Shown: one piece after another, positions 27,623 through 36,177 of the stretch
How the letters are laid out: every line of letters begins with the position of its first letter
How positions within the stretch are numbered: the first letter of the stretch is position 1
Assembly: GCA_913045225.1 (NCBI GenBank)
Contig: CAJWPC010000004.1
Span: 90,626-154,625, forward strand
Direction: 5' to 3'
Origin: an uncultured Rhodobiaceae bacterium
Lineage (GTDB): Bacteria; Pseudomonadota; Alphaproteobacteria; Rhizobiales; TMED25
Length of the DNA stretch: 64,000 nt
Notes under the pieces: generated by a model
Seen by the model: the letters and a program-made list of their open reading frames with translations, nothing else
Database searches by the model: none
Told to the model about the DNA's origin: nothing
Position numbers and translations under genes: made by a program

Positions 27623-28768
27623 ATGCTGGATACTTCAATAGAATCACCATCCACAAATCAAGATAATCAGAACTTAAAAAAAATTTATGGTCAGTTACAA
27701 TCGGAGATTTCTGAAGCGTTAGAGAAGTGTCATGTTCCTAGAAAACAAAATTCTATGCGAACAAAGCAACTCTGGAATTGGACTTTTTTAGGTGGTGTGA
27801 CAGAATTGTCTGAGATAAAAAATATGCCTAAAGAGTTGTTAAACCAATTATCAAAAAATTATACTTTATCCAGAAATTCGATTGCAAATGAACAAAAATC
27901 AAATGATGGAACAATTAAATGGCTAGTAGATCTTGCGAGCAAAAATAACTCAACTAACAACCAAATTGAGACAGTTTTTATACCGGAGGAAAATAGAGGC
28001 ACATTGTGCATCTCGAGCCAAATAGGCTGTACGTTAAACTGCTCATTTTGTCATACAGGCACTCAGAGATTAGTGAGAAATCTGACTAGTGATGAAATAG
28101 TCTCACAGTTACTTATTGCGAAAGATAGACTTGATGATTGGCATAAAAATAATCCAAATAATGTGAGAAAGATCACAAATGTTGTAATGATGGGTATGGG
28201 CGAACCATTATACAACTTTGAAGCTGTAAAAAAAGCACTGCTGATTATAACAGATTGCGACGGTATAGCGCTATCGAAACGCCGCGTTACACTCTCAACA
28301 TCTGGTATTGTTCCGTACATCGAGCGAGTAGGTAATGAGATTGGTGTCTCTCTTGCAGTATCTCTTCATGCAGCAAAAGATGAAATTCGTGACATCCTTG
28401 TTCCCATTAACAAGAAATACCCGCTAAAAGAGCTTATAAAAGCCTGCGAAAACTATCCAAAAATTAAAAACTCGAGTAAAATTACATTTGAGTATGTCAT
28501 GCTAAAAGATGTCAATGACAGTCTTCAAGACGCAAAAGACTTAATTAAGATATTAAGTAATATACCCTCAAAGATTAACCTAATTCCATTTAATCCATGG
28601 CCAGGCAGTAATTACATATGTTCAGATATGAAGCGAATTAGAGAATTTGCAAAAGTACTTTTGGATGCAGGTTTTTCATCTCCGATCAGAAAACCCCGTG
28701 GTCAGGATATTTTGGCTGCATGTGGTCAATTAAGATCTGAAACAATAAGGCTTAAAAGTAAAAAATAA
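27623..28768 (+). CDS. rlmN: Dual-specificity RNA methyltransferase RlmN
   Basis: A 381-aa radical SAM enzyme that methylates C2 of A2503 in 23S rRNA and A37 of certain tRNAs. The iron-sulfur cysteines are C136, C140 and C143 in [13 protein letters not shown] conserved cysteine in the C-terminal part (ILAACGQLR) provides the methylation intermediate. [11 protein letters not shown] and [11 protein letters not shown] are family motifs. It follows the IalB gene after 29 bp and precedes argG after 36 bp, all on the plus strand. Confidence 0.96.
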   Translation: MLDTSIESPSTNQDNQNLKKIYGQLQSEISEALEKCHVPRKQNSMRTKQLWNWTFLGGVTELSEIKNMPKELLNQLSKNYTLSRNSIANEQKSNDGTIKWLVDLASKNNSTNNQIETVFIPEENRGTLCISSQIGCTLNCSFCHTGTQRLVRNLTSDEIVSQLLIAKDRLDDWHKNNPNNVRKITNVVMMGMGEPLYNFEAVKKALLIITDCDGIALSKRRVTLSTSGIVPYIERVGNEIGVSLAVSLHAAKDEIRDILVPINKKYPLKELIKACENYPKIKNSSKITFEYVMLKDVNDSLQDAKDLIKILSNIPSKINLIPFNPWPGSNYICSDMKRIREFAKVLLDAGFSSPIRKPRGQDILAACGQLRSETIRLKSKK

Positions 28769-28804
28769 TATACTTTGATTAATTAATATTTTATATCTTT
28801 AACC

Positions 28805-30016
28805 ATGACAAATAAAATAAAGAAAGTAGTACTAGCATATTCGGGTGGTCTTGATACCTCTATAATATTGAAGTGGCTTCAGTCTACATACGATTGCGAG
28901 GTGGTCACATTTACTGCTGACCTGGGACAAGGTGATGAGATAGAGCCAGCAAGAAAAAAAGCTGAGATGCTGGGCGTCAAAGAGATATATATTGAGGATT
29001 TAAGAGAAGATTTCGTATCTAACTATATATTTCCAATGTTTAGAGCAAACACTCTATATGAAGGTCAGTATTTACTAGGAACAGCCATTGCAAGGCCATT
29101 AATTGCTAAAAGGCAAATAGAAATTGCAAACGAAACAGGCGCTGATGCAGTTTGTCATGGCGCCACTGGTAAAGGTAATGATCAGGTCAGGTTCGAGCTC
29201 GGCTATTATGCCCTTAAACCAAACATAAAGGTAATTTCTCCCTGGAGAGACTGGGATCTAAAATCGAGAACAAAATTAATCGAATTTGCTGAAGAAAATC
29301 AAATACCAATTCCAAAAGATAAAAAAGGTGAGGCTCCATTTTCAATAGATGCCAATATTTTGCATACCTCGTCAGAGGGTAAGTTAATTGAAAATCCTGA
29401 AAACGAACCTCCGGAATATATTTATCAAAGAACGCTATCAATTGATGACTCAAATGACATGCCCACTGAAATAACTATAGGTTTCGAAAAAGGTGATCCG
29501 ATTTCAATTAATGGTAATTCTATGACTCCAGTTAAAATATTTGAAAAATTAAACGAAGTTGGTAAACAAAATGGCATTGGAAGGCTTGATCTAATTGAAA
29601 ATAGATATGTTGGCATGAAGAGCAGGGGAATATATGAAACACCTGGTGGCACTATCCTACTCAAAGCACATAGAGCAATTGAAGAGCTTACTTTGGACTC
29701 GGGCTCAATGCACTTAAAAGATGAACTAATGCCTAAATACGCATCGTTAATTTATAATGGGTTGTGGTTTTCACCGGAAAGAGAAATGCTTCAAAAAGCA
29801 ATTGACCAATCCCAAGTATATGTGACCGGGGAAATTTCACTAAAACTCCACAAAGGTAACATAATAGTGATGAACAGGAAGAGTGACTATTCACTTTACA
29901 ACGCCGATCTAGTCAGCTTTGAGGATACTGATACTGACTACAATCAGAATGATGCTGGTGGATTTATAAAAATTAACTCTCTCAGATTAAAGCTCTTATC
30001 GAACAGAAAAAAATAA
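28805..30016 (+). CDS. argG: Argininosuccinate synthase
   Basis: Joins citrulline and aspartate with ATP in the penultimate step of arginine synthesis. The 403-aa product has the N-type ATP loop SGGLDTS at residues 13-19, [15 protein letters not shown] for aspartate and ATP, and SPWRDW in the middle. [18 protein letters not shown] completes the substrate site. It is the enzyme after argF in the pathway but is encoded 28 kb away; argH is not in the window. Its stop lies 3 bp from the convergent folD stop. Confidence 0.96.
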   Translation: MTNKIKKVVLAYSGGLDTSIILKWLQSTYDCEVVTFTADLGQGDEIEPARKKAEMLGVKEIYIEDLREDFVSNYIFPMFRANTLYEGQYLLGTAIARPLIAKRQIEIANETGADAVCHGATGKGNDQVRFELGYYALKPNIKVISPWRDWDLKSRTKLIEFAEENQIPIPKDKKGEAPFSIDANILHTSSEGKLIENPENEPPEYIYQRTLSIDDSNDMPTEITIGFEKGDPISINGNSMTPVKIFEKLNEVGKQNGIGRLDLIENRYVGMKSRGIYETPGGTILLKAHRAIEELTLDSGSMHLKDELMPKYASLIYNGLWFSPEREMLQKAIDQSQVYVTGEISLKLHKGNIIVMNRKSDYSLYNADLVSFEDTDTDYNQNDAGGFIKINSLRLKLLSNRKK

Positions 30017-30019
30017 ATC

Positions 30020-30913
30020 TTACAAACTATGCTGGGCTTTTGTTGCTATCAAGGTGTTATTCATTAAACAAGCAACTGTCATGAGACCAACGCCACCGGG
30101 TACAGGTGTTATCGCGGATACTTTATCAAAAACGTCTTCAAAATCAACATCACCAACAAGTTTTGTTTTAGCAGTCGCGTTTTGATCTGACGCGACTCGA
30201 TTAATACCTACATCGATTATAATGGCATCTTTTTTAACCCAATCAGATTTTACAAAATTTGGTATGCCTATTGCAGCAACTAAAATATCTGCCTGTGATG
30301 TGAATGACTGTATATCCTTCGTCTTTGAGTGTACTTGGGTAACTGTACAATTTGCGTTTATTAATAATTGAGACATTGGTTTACCAACTAGATTCGATCT
30401 TCCAAGAACAACTGCATTCATTCCGGACGTATCTTCAGCAATAGAATTAATCATAATCATAGAACCTTGGGGCGTGCATGGAGTGAGACATTCGATATTA
30501 TTCATTAACTTGCCAGCATTGATTGGATGCAAACCATCGACATCTTTATCAGGTGATATAGCGTTTATTGTTTTTTGTTTGCTTATATGAGGAGGAATTG
30601 GAAATTGTACAAGTATACCATTGATCCCTTTATCTCTATTAAGTGAGTCAATTAAGCTCAATAATTCTGTTTCCTTAATATCTTCTCCAAACTTATACTC
30701 CACAGACTGAATACCAACTTTTTCACACATTATCTTTTTATTGCGAACATATACTTGGCTTGCGGGATCATCTCCAATCAAAACAACTGCGAGAGTTGGC
30801 GTAATATCCTTCTTGGTGAGCTCAAAAATGCCAGCTGACACCTTTTCAACTAGAAGTCCTGAAATTATTTTACCATCAATGATTTTATGTTTTAATTCTT
30901 CTTTAATAGGCAT
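30020..30913 (-). CDS. folD: Bifunctional methylene-THF dehydrogenase / methenyl-THF cyclohydrolase
   Basis: A 297-aa cytosolic enzyme interconverting methylene-, methenyl- and formyl-tetrahydrofolate with NADP. The catalytic lysine is in YVRNKK near residue 56. GILVQFPIPPHIS and NAVVLGRSNLVGKPMSQLL form the substrate and dinucleotide sites, and TPVPGGVGLMTVACLM is the C-terminal family signature. The gene lies 14 bp downstream of the YggT gene on the minus strand, so the two are probably cotranscribed. Confidence 0.96.
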   Translation of the reverse strand: MPIKEELKHKIIDGKIISGLLVEKVSAGIFELTKKDITPTLAVVLIGDDPASQVYVRNKKIMCEKVGIQSVEYKFGEDIKETELLSLIDSLNRDKGINGILVQFPIPPHISKQKTINAISPDKDVDGLHPINAGKLMNNIECLTPCTPQGSMIMINSIAEDTSGMNAVVLGRSNLVGKPMSQLLINANCTVTQVHSKTKDIQSFTSQADILVAAIGIPNFVKSDWVKKDAIIIDVGINRVASDQNATAKTKLVGDVDFEDVFDKVSAITPVPGGVGLMTVACLMNNTLIATKAQHSL

Positions 30914-30927
30914 AATACCCCCATATT

Positions 30928-31218
30928 TTAGCTGCTTATGATGAGTATATTAATAAGGTCCTTGATGATGAATAGAATGAAAATTGCAATTAGTGGACTA
31001 AAATCTAATCCATTGTAAGTTGGTATATAACGTCTTATTGGAGTGAGGATGGGGTTTGTCATTTTATGCAAAAACTCACCAATCACAGATACAAGAAAAT
31101 GTCTGGAGTTTAAAATTCCAAAATGCAGAAGCCACTCTATCACGACATTTAATATCAACAGCCATACAATTAGACCTGCAATCCATTGTAGAAGCATCAG
31201 GGTGTTTAAAAGAATCAT
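30928..31218 (-). CDS. YggT family membrane protein
   Basis: A 96-aa integral membrane protein with two to three hydrophobic segments. The central PILTPIRRYIPTYNGLDFSPLIAIFIL is the YggT signature, with the Pro-Ile-Arg-Arg turn. Bacterial YggT proteins have been linked to osmotic tolerance or membrane-division functions, but no mechanism is settled. It precedes folD by 14 bp. A convincing sigma70-like promoter lies just upstream. Confidence 0.88.
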   Translation of the reverse strand: MILLNTLMLLQWIAGLIVWLLILNVVIEWLLHFGILNSRHFLVSVIGEFLHKMTNPILTPIRRYIPTYNGLDFSPLIAIFILFIIKDLINILIISS

Positions 31219-31250
31219 ATATTTATCACTGTTTCGTTGCGTATACTTTA

Positions 31251-31279
31251 AATATAATTTGCATATGGGATTAATTCAA
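31251..31279 (-). promoter_or_regulatory. Candidate sigma70-type promoter for yggT-folD
   Basis: On the minus strand TTGAAT (31279-31274) and TATATT (31256-31251) are separated by exactly 17 bases and end 32 bp before the YggT start codon. TTGAAT matches 4 of 6 and TATATT 5 of 6 consensus bases. The gap to tatC (69 bp) is too short for much else. Confidence 0.45.
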
Positions 31280-31287
31280 ATGATATA

Positions 31288-32109
31288 TTAATCTGAGTCT
31301 CTTTTTTTGATAAATTTTGAGATAATAATTGATATTTCGTAAAGAAAAATAAGTGGTAGTGCTAATAGAAACTGGCTGATCACATCGGGTGGTGTTAAGA
31401 TCGCAGCAGTAATGAATGAGAATAAAATACAATATTTACGTCTTCTGGTTAACCATGAGACATCAATAATTCCAATTCTGACTAATAATAAGATTAAAAT
31501 GGGTAGCTGGAAGCATAGCCCAAAAGCCAATATAAGTCTTAACACAAGTGATAAATACTCAGATATCCGTGGTTCAACTTCAATTGGAAGGCCCATTGAG
31601 GTTGAAGGGATTTCAAAAGACAAAAAGAAATTCCATGCGATTGGCATTACAATGAAATAAACCATTAAAAAACTCAATAGAAAAAGAAACGGTGTTGCTA
31701 TCATGAATGGCAAAAAAATATTTTTCTCATCCTCGTACAAACCCGGCGAGACATACTTCCAGATCTGGATGAGCATTATCGGCAATGAAATAAACAATGC
31801 TAGGTAAAATCCAACTTTGATTTGTGTAAAGAAGCCTTCATGTAGTGCTGTAAAAATCATCCTACCGCCTCTTTCATTGATAATCTGAGCAAGTGGATTT
31901 TGGAGAAAAATATAGACCAACTCCGATATGCTTCCGTGAAAACTCCCTATCTTAAAATTAATCAAAGAAAGAAAGAAAATAAATATGAAGAATATAAACG
32001 AATAGATTAGCCGTGTTCTCAATTCAGCCAAGTGCTCGAGCATGGTCATTTTTTTTTCACTTGAATTCGTTGGATCTGTTGTATTCTTCTTAACCAAAGC
32101 TGCTCTCAC
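31288..32109 (-). CDS. tatC: Sec-independent protein translocase TatC
   Basis: A 273-aa six-helix inner-membrane receptor of the twin-arginine translocation system. The N-terminal SEKKMTMLEHLAELRTRLIYS is the signature cytoplasmic segment that recognises the twin-arginine signal. FYLALFISLPIMLIQIWKYVSPGLYEDEK is the conserved first periplasmic and second helix region. Its start overlaps the tatB stop by 4 bp. Order on the minus strand is tatA-tatB-tatC. Confidence 0.96.
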   Translation of the reverse strand: MRAALVKKNTTDPTNSSEKKMTMLEHLAELRTRLIYSFIFFIFIFFLSLINFKIGSFHGSISELVYIFLQNPLAQIINERGGRMIFTALHEGFFTQIKVGFYLALFISLPIMLIQIWKYVSPGLYEDEKNIFLPFMIATPFLFLLSFLMVYFIVMPIAWNFFLSFEIPSTSMGLPIEVEPRISEYLSLVLRLILAFGLCFQLPILILLLVRIGIIDVSWLTRRRKYCILFSFITAAILTPPDVISQFLLALPLIFLYEISIIISKFIKKRDSD

Positions 32110-32375
32110 TTTTTATTTTTTTTACTGATAGACTCATCAATTTTATTTGAGAGATTTTCGTCATATTCAATGTTGTCCATTGACTCTTTAACTTTGTGCA
32201 GATCCTCTTTACTGATAACATTCTCTGCTTCCTTCAGGAATTCAGAAGACAAATGTCTGATTTTTCTGGTTACACCCAAAAAAGTTTTGAGAGTCGCAGG
32301 TAACTCTTTTGGACCTAGAATTAAAATAACAACTACTGAAATTATCAGTATCTCTTGCCAACCTATGTTAAACAT
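32106..32375 (-). CDS. tatB: Sec-independent protein translocase TatB
   Basis: An 89-aa single-helix protein. The N-terminal MFNIGWQEILIISVVVILILGPKELPATLKT is cut here to its key points: a Trp-Gln-Glu start, a membrane helix, and the LGPKELP hinge followed by an amphipathic helix. TatB mediates transfer of twin-arginine substrates from TatC to the TatA pore. It is shorter than E. coli TatB (171 aa), as often in small genomes. Gap of 12 bp from tatA. Confidence 0.92.
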   Translation of the reverse strand: MFNIGWQEILIISVVVILILGPKELPATLKTFLGVTRKIRHLSSEFLKEAENVISKEDLHKVKESMDNIEYDENLSNKIDESISKKNKK

Positions 32376-32387
32376 CTTGGATTTTTT

Positions 32388-32576
32388 CTATTTATCTTTG
32401 TTTGAGTCCTTATCATCCTCATCAGAGTCTTCGATATCGCCCTTAACACCATCACGAAAACTTTTAAGCCCAACACCGAGATCACCAAGTAGCTTTGATA
32501 TTTTACCTGGCCGTGAAAATAATAATAATACAATTAAGCCAATTACAACCCATTGCCAAAATCCTGAAATACCCAT
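32388..32576 (-). CDS. tatA: Sec-independent protein translocase TatA
   Basis: A 62-aa pore-forming subunit. It has one membrane helix (about residues 6-20), the hinge SRPGKISKLLGDLGVGLKSF, in which the usual Phe-Gly is replaced by Phe-Ser, and an acidic Asp/Glu/Lys tail. The tail is highly repetitive in Asp and Lys. It is first in tatABC. The family forms the translocation pore for folded, twin-arginine-signalled proteins. Confidence 0.92.
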   Translation of the reverse strand: MGISGFWQWVVIGLIVLLLFSRPGKISKLLGDLGVGLKSFRDGVKGDIEDSDEDDKDSNKDK

Positions 32577-32625
32577 AATAATCTCCTTATAAATTATTGT
32601 TCTTAAACATTAAATTTGATTAAGT

Positions 32626-34065
32626 TCATGAACCCACCGGCGTACCAGCATAGTTTCCTCTATTCAAAACAAAATCAATACCCCCAACATCCTTAAGCAT
32701 CTTTTTTTGATCGCTACGCGCTGCTTCATCGACGCTTTCAGGATTAATAATTGACCTTAATGCATTATCCAGCATATCAACCAAACTTCTAAATGATGGG
32801 TCATTTGCAAGATTTTGTTTCTCATTTGGATCACTTTTAATGTCAAAAACCTCTGGTTGATGTCCTACATAATATATATACTTATAATCTCCCATTCTAA
32901 GCATGAAGGCGCCGCCATATGATCCAGCTCCATGATACTCACTTAAAACACATCTATTTTTATCGTAAGTTTTGTTTGCTATTGCCCTGAGTGAATCGCC
33001 ATCTATATTCGCCTCACTTGCAACGTGATCAAGTGATAAAATATCGAATATTGTTGGATATAGATCAATCAAGGTTACAGGTGTTTTACACATCCGATTT
33101 TTTTTAAAGTTGGGCCCCTTTATGATCAAGGGTATTGATGCTGAGTCTTCGTACATTGTCATCTTTCCCCAAAGCCCTCTATTACCAAGTGACTCTCCGT
33201 GATCACTTGCATAAATAATTGTAGTATCATCATATATATCACATTGTTTAAGTTCCGTGAGCAGTTTACCCACATTTGAGTCCATAAAACTACACATACC
33301 GTAATAAGCTTGCACTGCAATTTTTCTTTTTTTCTCATCCATATAATCATCGTATGGCCAACTTTCTCGTATACCCTTAACCCATGAATGCAGCTTATTT
33401 TTTGATAAATTCTGGTAATTATCATAGGGCAGGTTTGCATCATTATATAAATCATAAAAATCAGGTGGTGCAATAAGGGGATAGTGAGGCGATACAAAAG
33501 ACACAAATAATACCCACGGGCTGTCTGGCTTCTCTCTTTTCTTTTGTTTTCTAATCCATTCAATAGCTTTATTTGTAATTAGGCGATCATATTCCAAGTA
33601 CTCACAATCACCCCTTCCAAGCTCTTCGGATAATCTTTTGCAAGCATCTTTTGGCGGCATCTCTTCTCTCAAAAGCCCGAATAAATCACCAAGTCCATCT
33701 TTCAAATGCATAGGTTCGATAGTCTCTGTGAATCCAGTATCAATTGTTCGGTCCTTATAATGTAATTTTCCTATGGAAGTGACATTCACATTGTTATCGC
33801 GTAAGACGTGCTGCCAGCCAGGTATCCTAGCATCGTATGCATGCGCTCCATCCCAATACTTATTCTTGTGCACGTATGTTCCTGTAGCTAATGATGCCCT
33901 TGCGGGAACACAAAGTGGTGAAGGCGTGTAAGCACTTGTAAATGTGGTACCCTCTTTGACAAGGCTATCAATGTTTGGAGTGATAATAAAATCATTACCT
34001 AATTGGTTAATGCAGTTGTAATTATGCTCATCAGCCATGATAAATAAAATATTATTTCCTTGCAT
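32626..34065 (-). CDS. Sulfatase family hydrolase (Cys-type)
   Basis: A 479-aa sulfatase-superfamily enzyme. The formylglycine motif Cys-x-Pro-x-Arg is present as LCVPARASLATG with Cys52, and metal ligands are ADEHN near the N terminus and SDHGESLGN near the middle. The protein lacks a signal peptide, so it probably works in the cytosol on imported sulfate or phosphonate esters; choline-sulfatase-like enzymes are the nearest guess, not proven. I start at ATG 34065, with GGAG 9 bases upstream, rather than TTG 34080, which contains that GGAG. No formylglycine-generating enzyme is visible in the window. Confidence 0.87.
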   Translation of the reverse strand: MQGNNILFIMADEHNYNCINQLGNDFIITPNIDSLVKEGTTFTSAYTPSPLCVPARASLATGTYVHKNKYWDGAHAYDARIPGWQHVLRDNNVNVTSIGKLHYKDRTIDTGFTETIEPMHLKDGLGDLFGLLREEMPPKDACKRLSEELGRGDCEYLEYDRLITNKAIEWIRKQKKREKPDSPWVLFVSFVSPHYPLIAPPDFYDLYNDANLPYDNYQNLSKNKLHSWVKGIRESWPYDDYMDEKKRKIAVQAYYGMCSFMDSNVGKLLTELKQCDIYDDTTIIYASDHGESLGNRGLWGKMTMYEDSASIPLIIKGPNFKKNRMCKTPVTLIDLYPTIFDILSLDHVASEANIDGDSLRAIANKTYDKNRCVLSEYHGAGSYGGAFMLRMGDYKYIYYVGHQPEVFDIKSDPNEKQNLANDPSFRSLVDMLDNALRSIINPESVDEAARSDQKKMLKDVGGIDFVLNRGNYAGTPVGS

Positions 34066-34151
34066 TAAATTTTTCTCCAAATTATGTCTATATTATAGAT
34101 AATAACATTTTTTGAAAATAATTAAAAAATAATCAATGTAGGTACTAATAC

Positions 34152-34433
34152 ATGTTCAGCAAATTAAAAAATTTATTTAATAGTAATTCTAGTGCCGTCG
34201 GTGCATCTCACTATAAAGATTTTCAGATTGTACCAACTCCTAAAAAAAATAGCGGAGCGTATACAACAGAAGGAAAAATATTCAAAGAAATTGGGGGTAT
34301 AAAAATGAGCGCCTACTTCATAAGAACGGATACTTTTAGCAAAAAAGATGATGCCATAGAATGTATTGAGAGGAAGGCTAGGATCATTATAGACGAGAAT
34401 GGTGAAAAAATATTTGATAAGGATTGGCTCTAA
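34152..34433 (+). CDS. HlyU family protein
   Basis: A 93-aa protein with the HlyU domain common in Alphaproteobacteria. The core is YKDFQIVPTPKKNSGAYTTE followed by GKIFKEIGGIKMSAYFIRTDTF and a C-terminal KARIIIDENGEKIF. Despite the name this domain is not the ArsR-type HlyU regulator of Vibrio; its role is unknown. It is divergent from the sulfatase gene with 86 bp between starts and convergent with the amidohydrolase gene. Confidence 0.82.
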   Translation: MFSKLKNLFNSNSSAVGASHYKDFQIVPTPKKNSGAYTTEGKIFKEIGGIKMSAYFIRTDTFSKKDDAIECIERKARIIIDENGEKIFDKDWL

Positions 34434-34452
34434 CAACCAAACTCAATATTAT

Positions 34453-35541
34453 TTACTCACTAAAGTAAGCCTCATCTATTCCCATAAGGTTTAGTGCGTT
34501 TAAACCACAGATTTTTTCTCTGTCGCTCTCGCTGAGTCCGGGCACTTGATAAACATGTTCAACAGGATTAAATTCGGCCATATCAAATGGATAATCGGTA
34601 CCTAATAAAATACGATCCGAGCCAAAATTACTTATTAAATAAGATAACTGTTCTACTGAAAATACAAGCGTATCAAAATAGAACTTTGATAGGTAATAGC
34701 TTGGCTTACGATGGATGTCTTCGCGACAATCTGGTCTTGCTCCATAAGCGTGGTCCATCCTTGCAAAATAATGGGATGTGAATGCGCCACCATGGCTCAA
34801 AACAAATTTCAAATTTGGAAATTTTTCTAATACTCCTCCAAAGATAAGATAATGGACACCGACTGTCGTATCTAGTGGGTTTCCTATTATATTCATCATA
34901 TGATATTCGGATAGTCTTGGACTTGAAAATGATGAAGGATGTATTAGCATTGGCACATTGAGTTCCTGTGCAGCTTCCCAAAATGGATATAAACGTTCGG
35001 AAGAAAGCTCTTCATCTTCCTTAATTCTAGCACCAATTTGAAGTCCTTTGAAGCCTAATTCATTAACACACCTTTTGAGCTCTTTTATCGCTAAATCTGT
35101 ATCTTGAAGAGGAACCGTTCCTAATCCAACATGTGTTGTATTATTTTCTTTGACGGCTTTATATATTCCATCATTGACGACTTGACTTGATTCATGCCCA
35201 AGTGTTGGCTCTGTAGAATAGTAAAATTGTCTTGGGGCACAAGATAGTGCTGCTATATCTACTTGCATTTTTTCCATATCTGGCAATCTATAATTCATGT
35301 CCGTCAGGTATGGCATTCTTTCAGAATGATGTTTGAGTGTTTGCTCTTTTGAAGCTTTGCTCGCAAATCTATACTGGACTTTTGAGTCATCTGGAATTCT
35401 ATCACCAACCAATTTATCAGCATCTTGAATTCGCATATGAATATGAAAATCTACCGTTTTTGTTTTCGGTCTTGGCTTATCCTCGATGTGATCCCTACCT
35501 GCCGTCGGACCATATGGCTTCATTGGTATATCATATTCCAT
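34453..35541 (-). CDS. Amidohydrolase family protein (ACMSD-like)
   Basis: A 362-aa TIM-barrel metal hydrolase or decarboxylase. The metal ligands are seen in VDFHIHM (His-x-His), MLIHPSSF, LKFVLSHGGAF and LLGTDYPFD near residue 325. This set and the length match the amidohydrolase-related group of 2-amino-3-carboxymuconate-6-semialdehyde decarboxylase. The substrate is unknown; candidates are carboxylated aromatics or related acids. The start ATG 35541 has GGGAG 8 bases upstream. It lies next to a sulfatase but with HlyU in between, so a shared pathway is only a guess. Confidence 0.85.
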   Translation of the reverse strand: MEYDIPMKPYGPTAGRDHIEDKPRPKTKTVDFHIHMRIQDADKLVGDRIPDDSKVQYRFASKASKEQTLKHHSERMPYLTDMNYRLPDMEKMQVDIAALSCAPRQFYYSTEPTLGHESSQVVNDGIYKAVKENNTTHVGLGTVPLQDTDLAIKELKRCVNELGFKGLQIGARIKEDEELSSERLYPFWEAAQELNVPMLIHPSSFSSPRLSEYHMMNIIGNPLDTTVGVHYLIFGGVLEKFPNLKFVLSHGGAFTSHYFARMDHAYGARPDCREDIHRKPSYYLSKFYFDTLVFSVEQLSYLISNFGSDRILLGTDYPFDMAEFNPVEHVYQVPGLSESDREKICGLNALNLMGIDEAYFSE

Positions 35542-35689
35542 TCAAAATCTCCCTAGATATGCAAAGGTTATAGTTCTACGTTTTTAATGATACAACATTA
35601 TACATTTACTTTAAATAGTATTTCACAGATTTAAGATAGTAATGCAGTAGATCTATGCTTGAAATTATTGTAGTGAAAGCAGCTTTGAG

Positions 35690-36097
35690 TTAGAAGGTAA
35701 CCCAAGATTTAGCAACATGATATCCAAGGTAGGAAGAAATGCCAGTCAGAAACGTTCCCCATGCTGTATCGATGAGCGAGACTTGAAGTGGCCAATCCTT
35801 CAATGTACTGTAGTTAGTCATATCGTATGTCAGATAAGCAAAAAACCCAAAAAGGGCCCCATATATTAAAGCTGTTGTACCAAGACCATCTTTTAGCGCA
35901 GGAATTGTAGAAAATATAATAATTCCGATTACATAGATTGAATAAAATACTGCTGCGGCCAGAAAATTTGGTTTCTCTGCTAGAATAAAGCCAATATTAT
36001 TCACATAGAATTTTCGGGCAACGAACCCAAGCCATACAGCATCAATAGTGAGAAAAATCACCAAAACAATAAAATATGTTAGAAAGTACTTAGTCAT
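35690..36097 (-). CDS. DUF2177 membrane protein
   Basis: A 135-aa inner-membrane protein with four predicted helices. The family motif is seen in FLTIDAVWLGFVARKFY (Asp and Trp in the first helix) and in GFFAYLTYDMTNYSTLKDWP. DUF2177 proteins often occur beside FAD oxidoreductase, DUF1365 and CFA-synthase-like genes in light- and singlet-oxygen-responsive clusters, as here. It is divergent from the FAD gene, with 80 bp between them, and has an RpoE-like promoter candidate immediately upstream. Confidence 0.88.
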   Translation of the reverse strand: MTKYFLTYFIVLVIFLTIDAVWLGFVARKFYVNNIGFILAEKPNFLAAAVFYSIYVIGIIIFSTIPALKDGLGTTALIYGALFGFFAYLTYDMTNYSTLKDWPLQVSLIDTAWGTFLTGISSYLGYHVAKSWVTF

Positions 36098-36120
36098 TTT
36101 AATATCAATTGTAATCTAAA

Positions 36121-36151
36121 AATTTAACGTATACAACTACCGTTAAGATCA
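36121..36151 (-). promoter_or_regulatory. Candidate RpoE (ECF) promoter upstream of the DUF2177 gene
   Basis: On the minus strand TGATCT (36151-36146) and TAAATT (36126-36121) are 19 bases apart and end 23 bp before the DUF2177 start. From memory the Rhodobacter sphaeroides RpoE consensus is TGATCC, about 18 bases, then TAWRTA; the match is 5 of 6 in each element but the spacer is one longer. The gene family and the rpoE-chrR genes 5 kb away support it. Confidence 0.4.
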
Positions 36152-36177
36152 TTTTTTCATAAATCGAAGGTATAACA

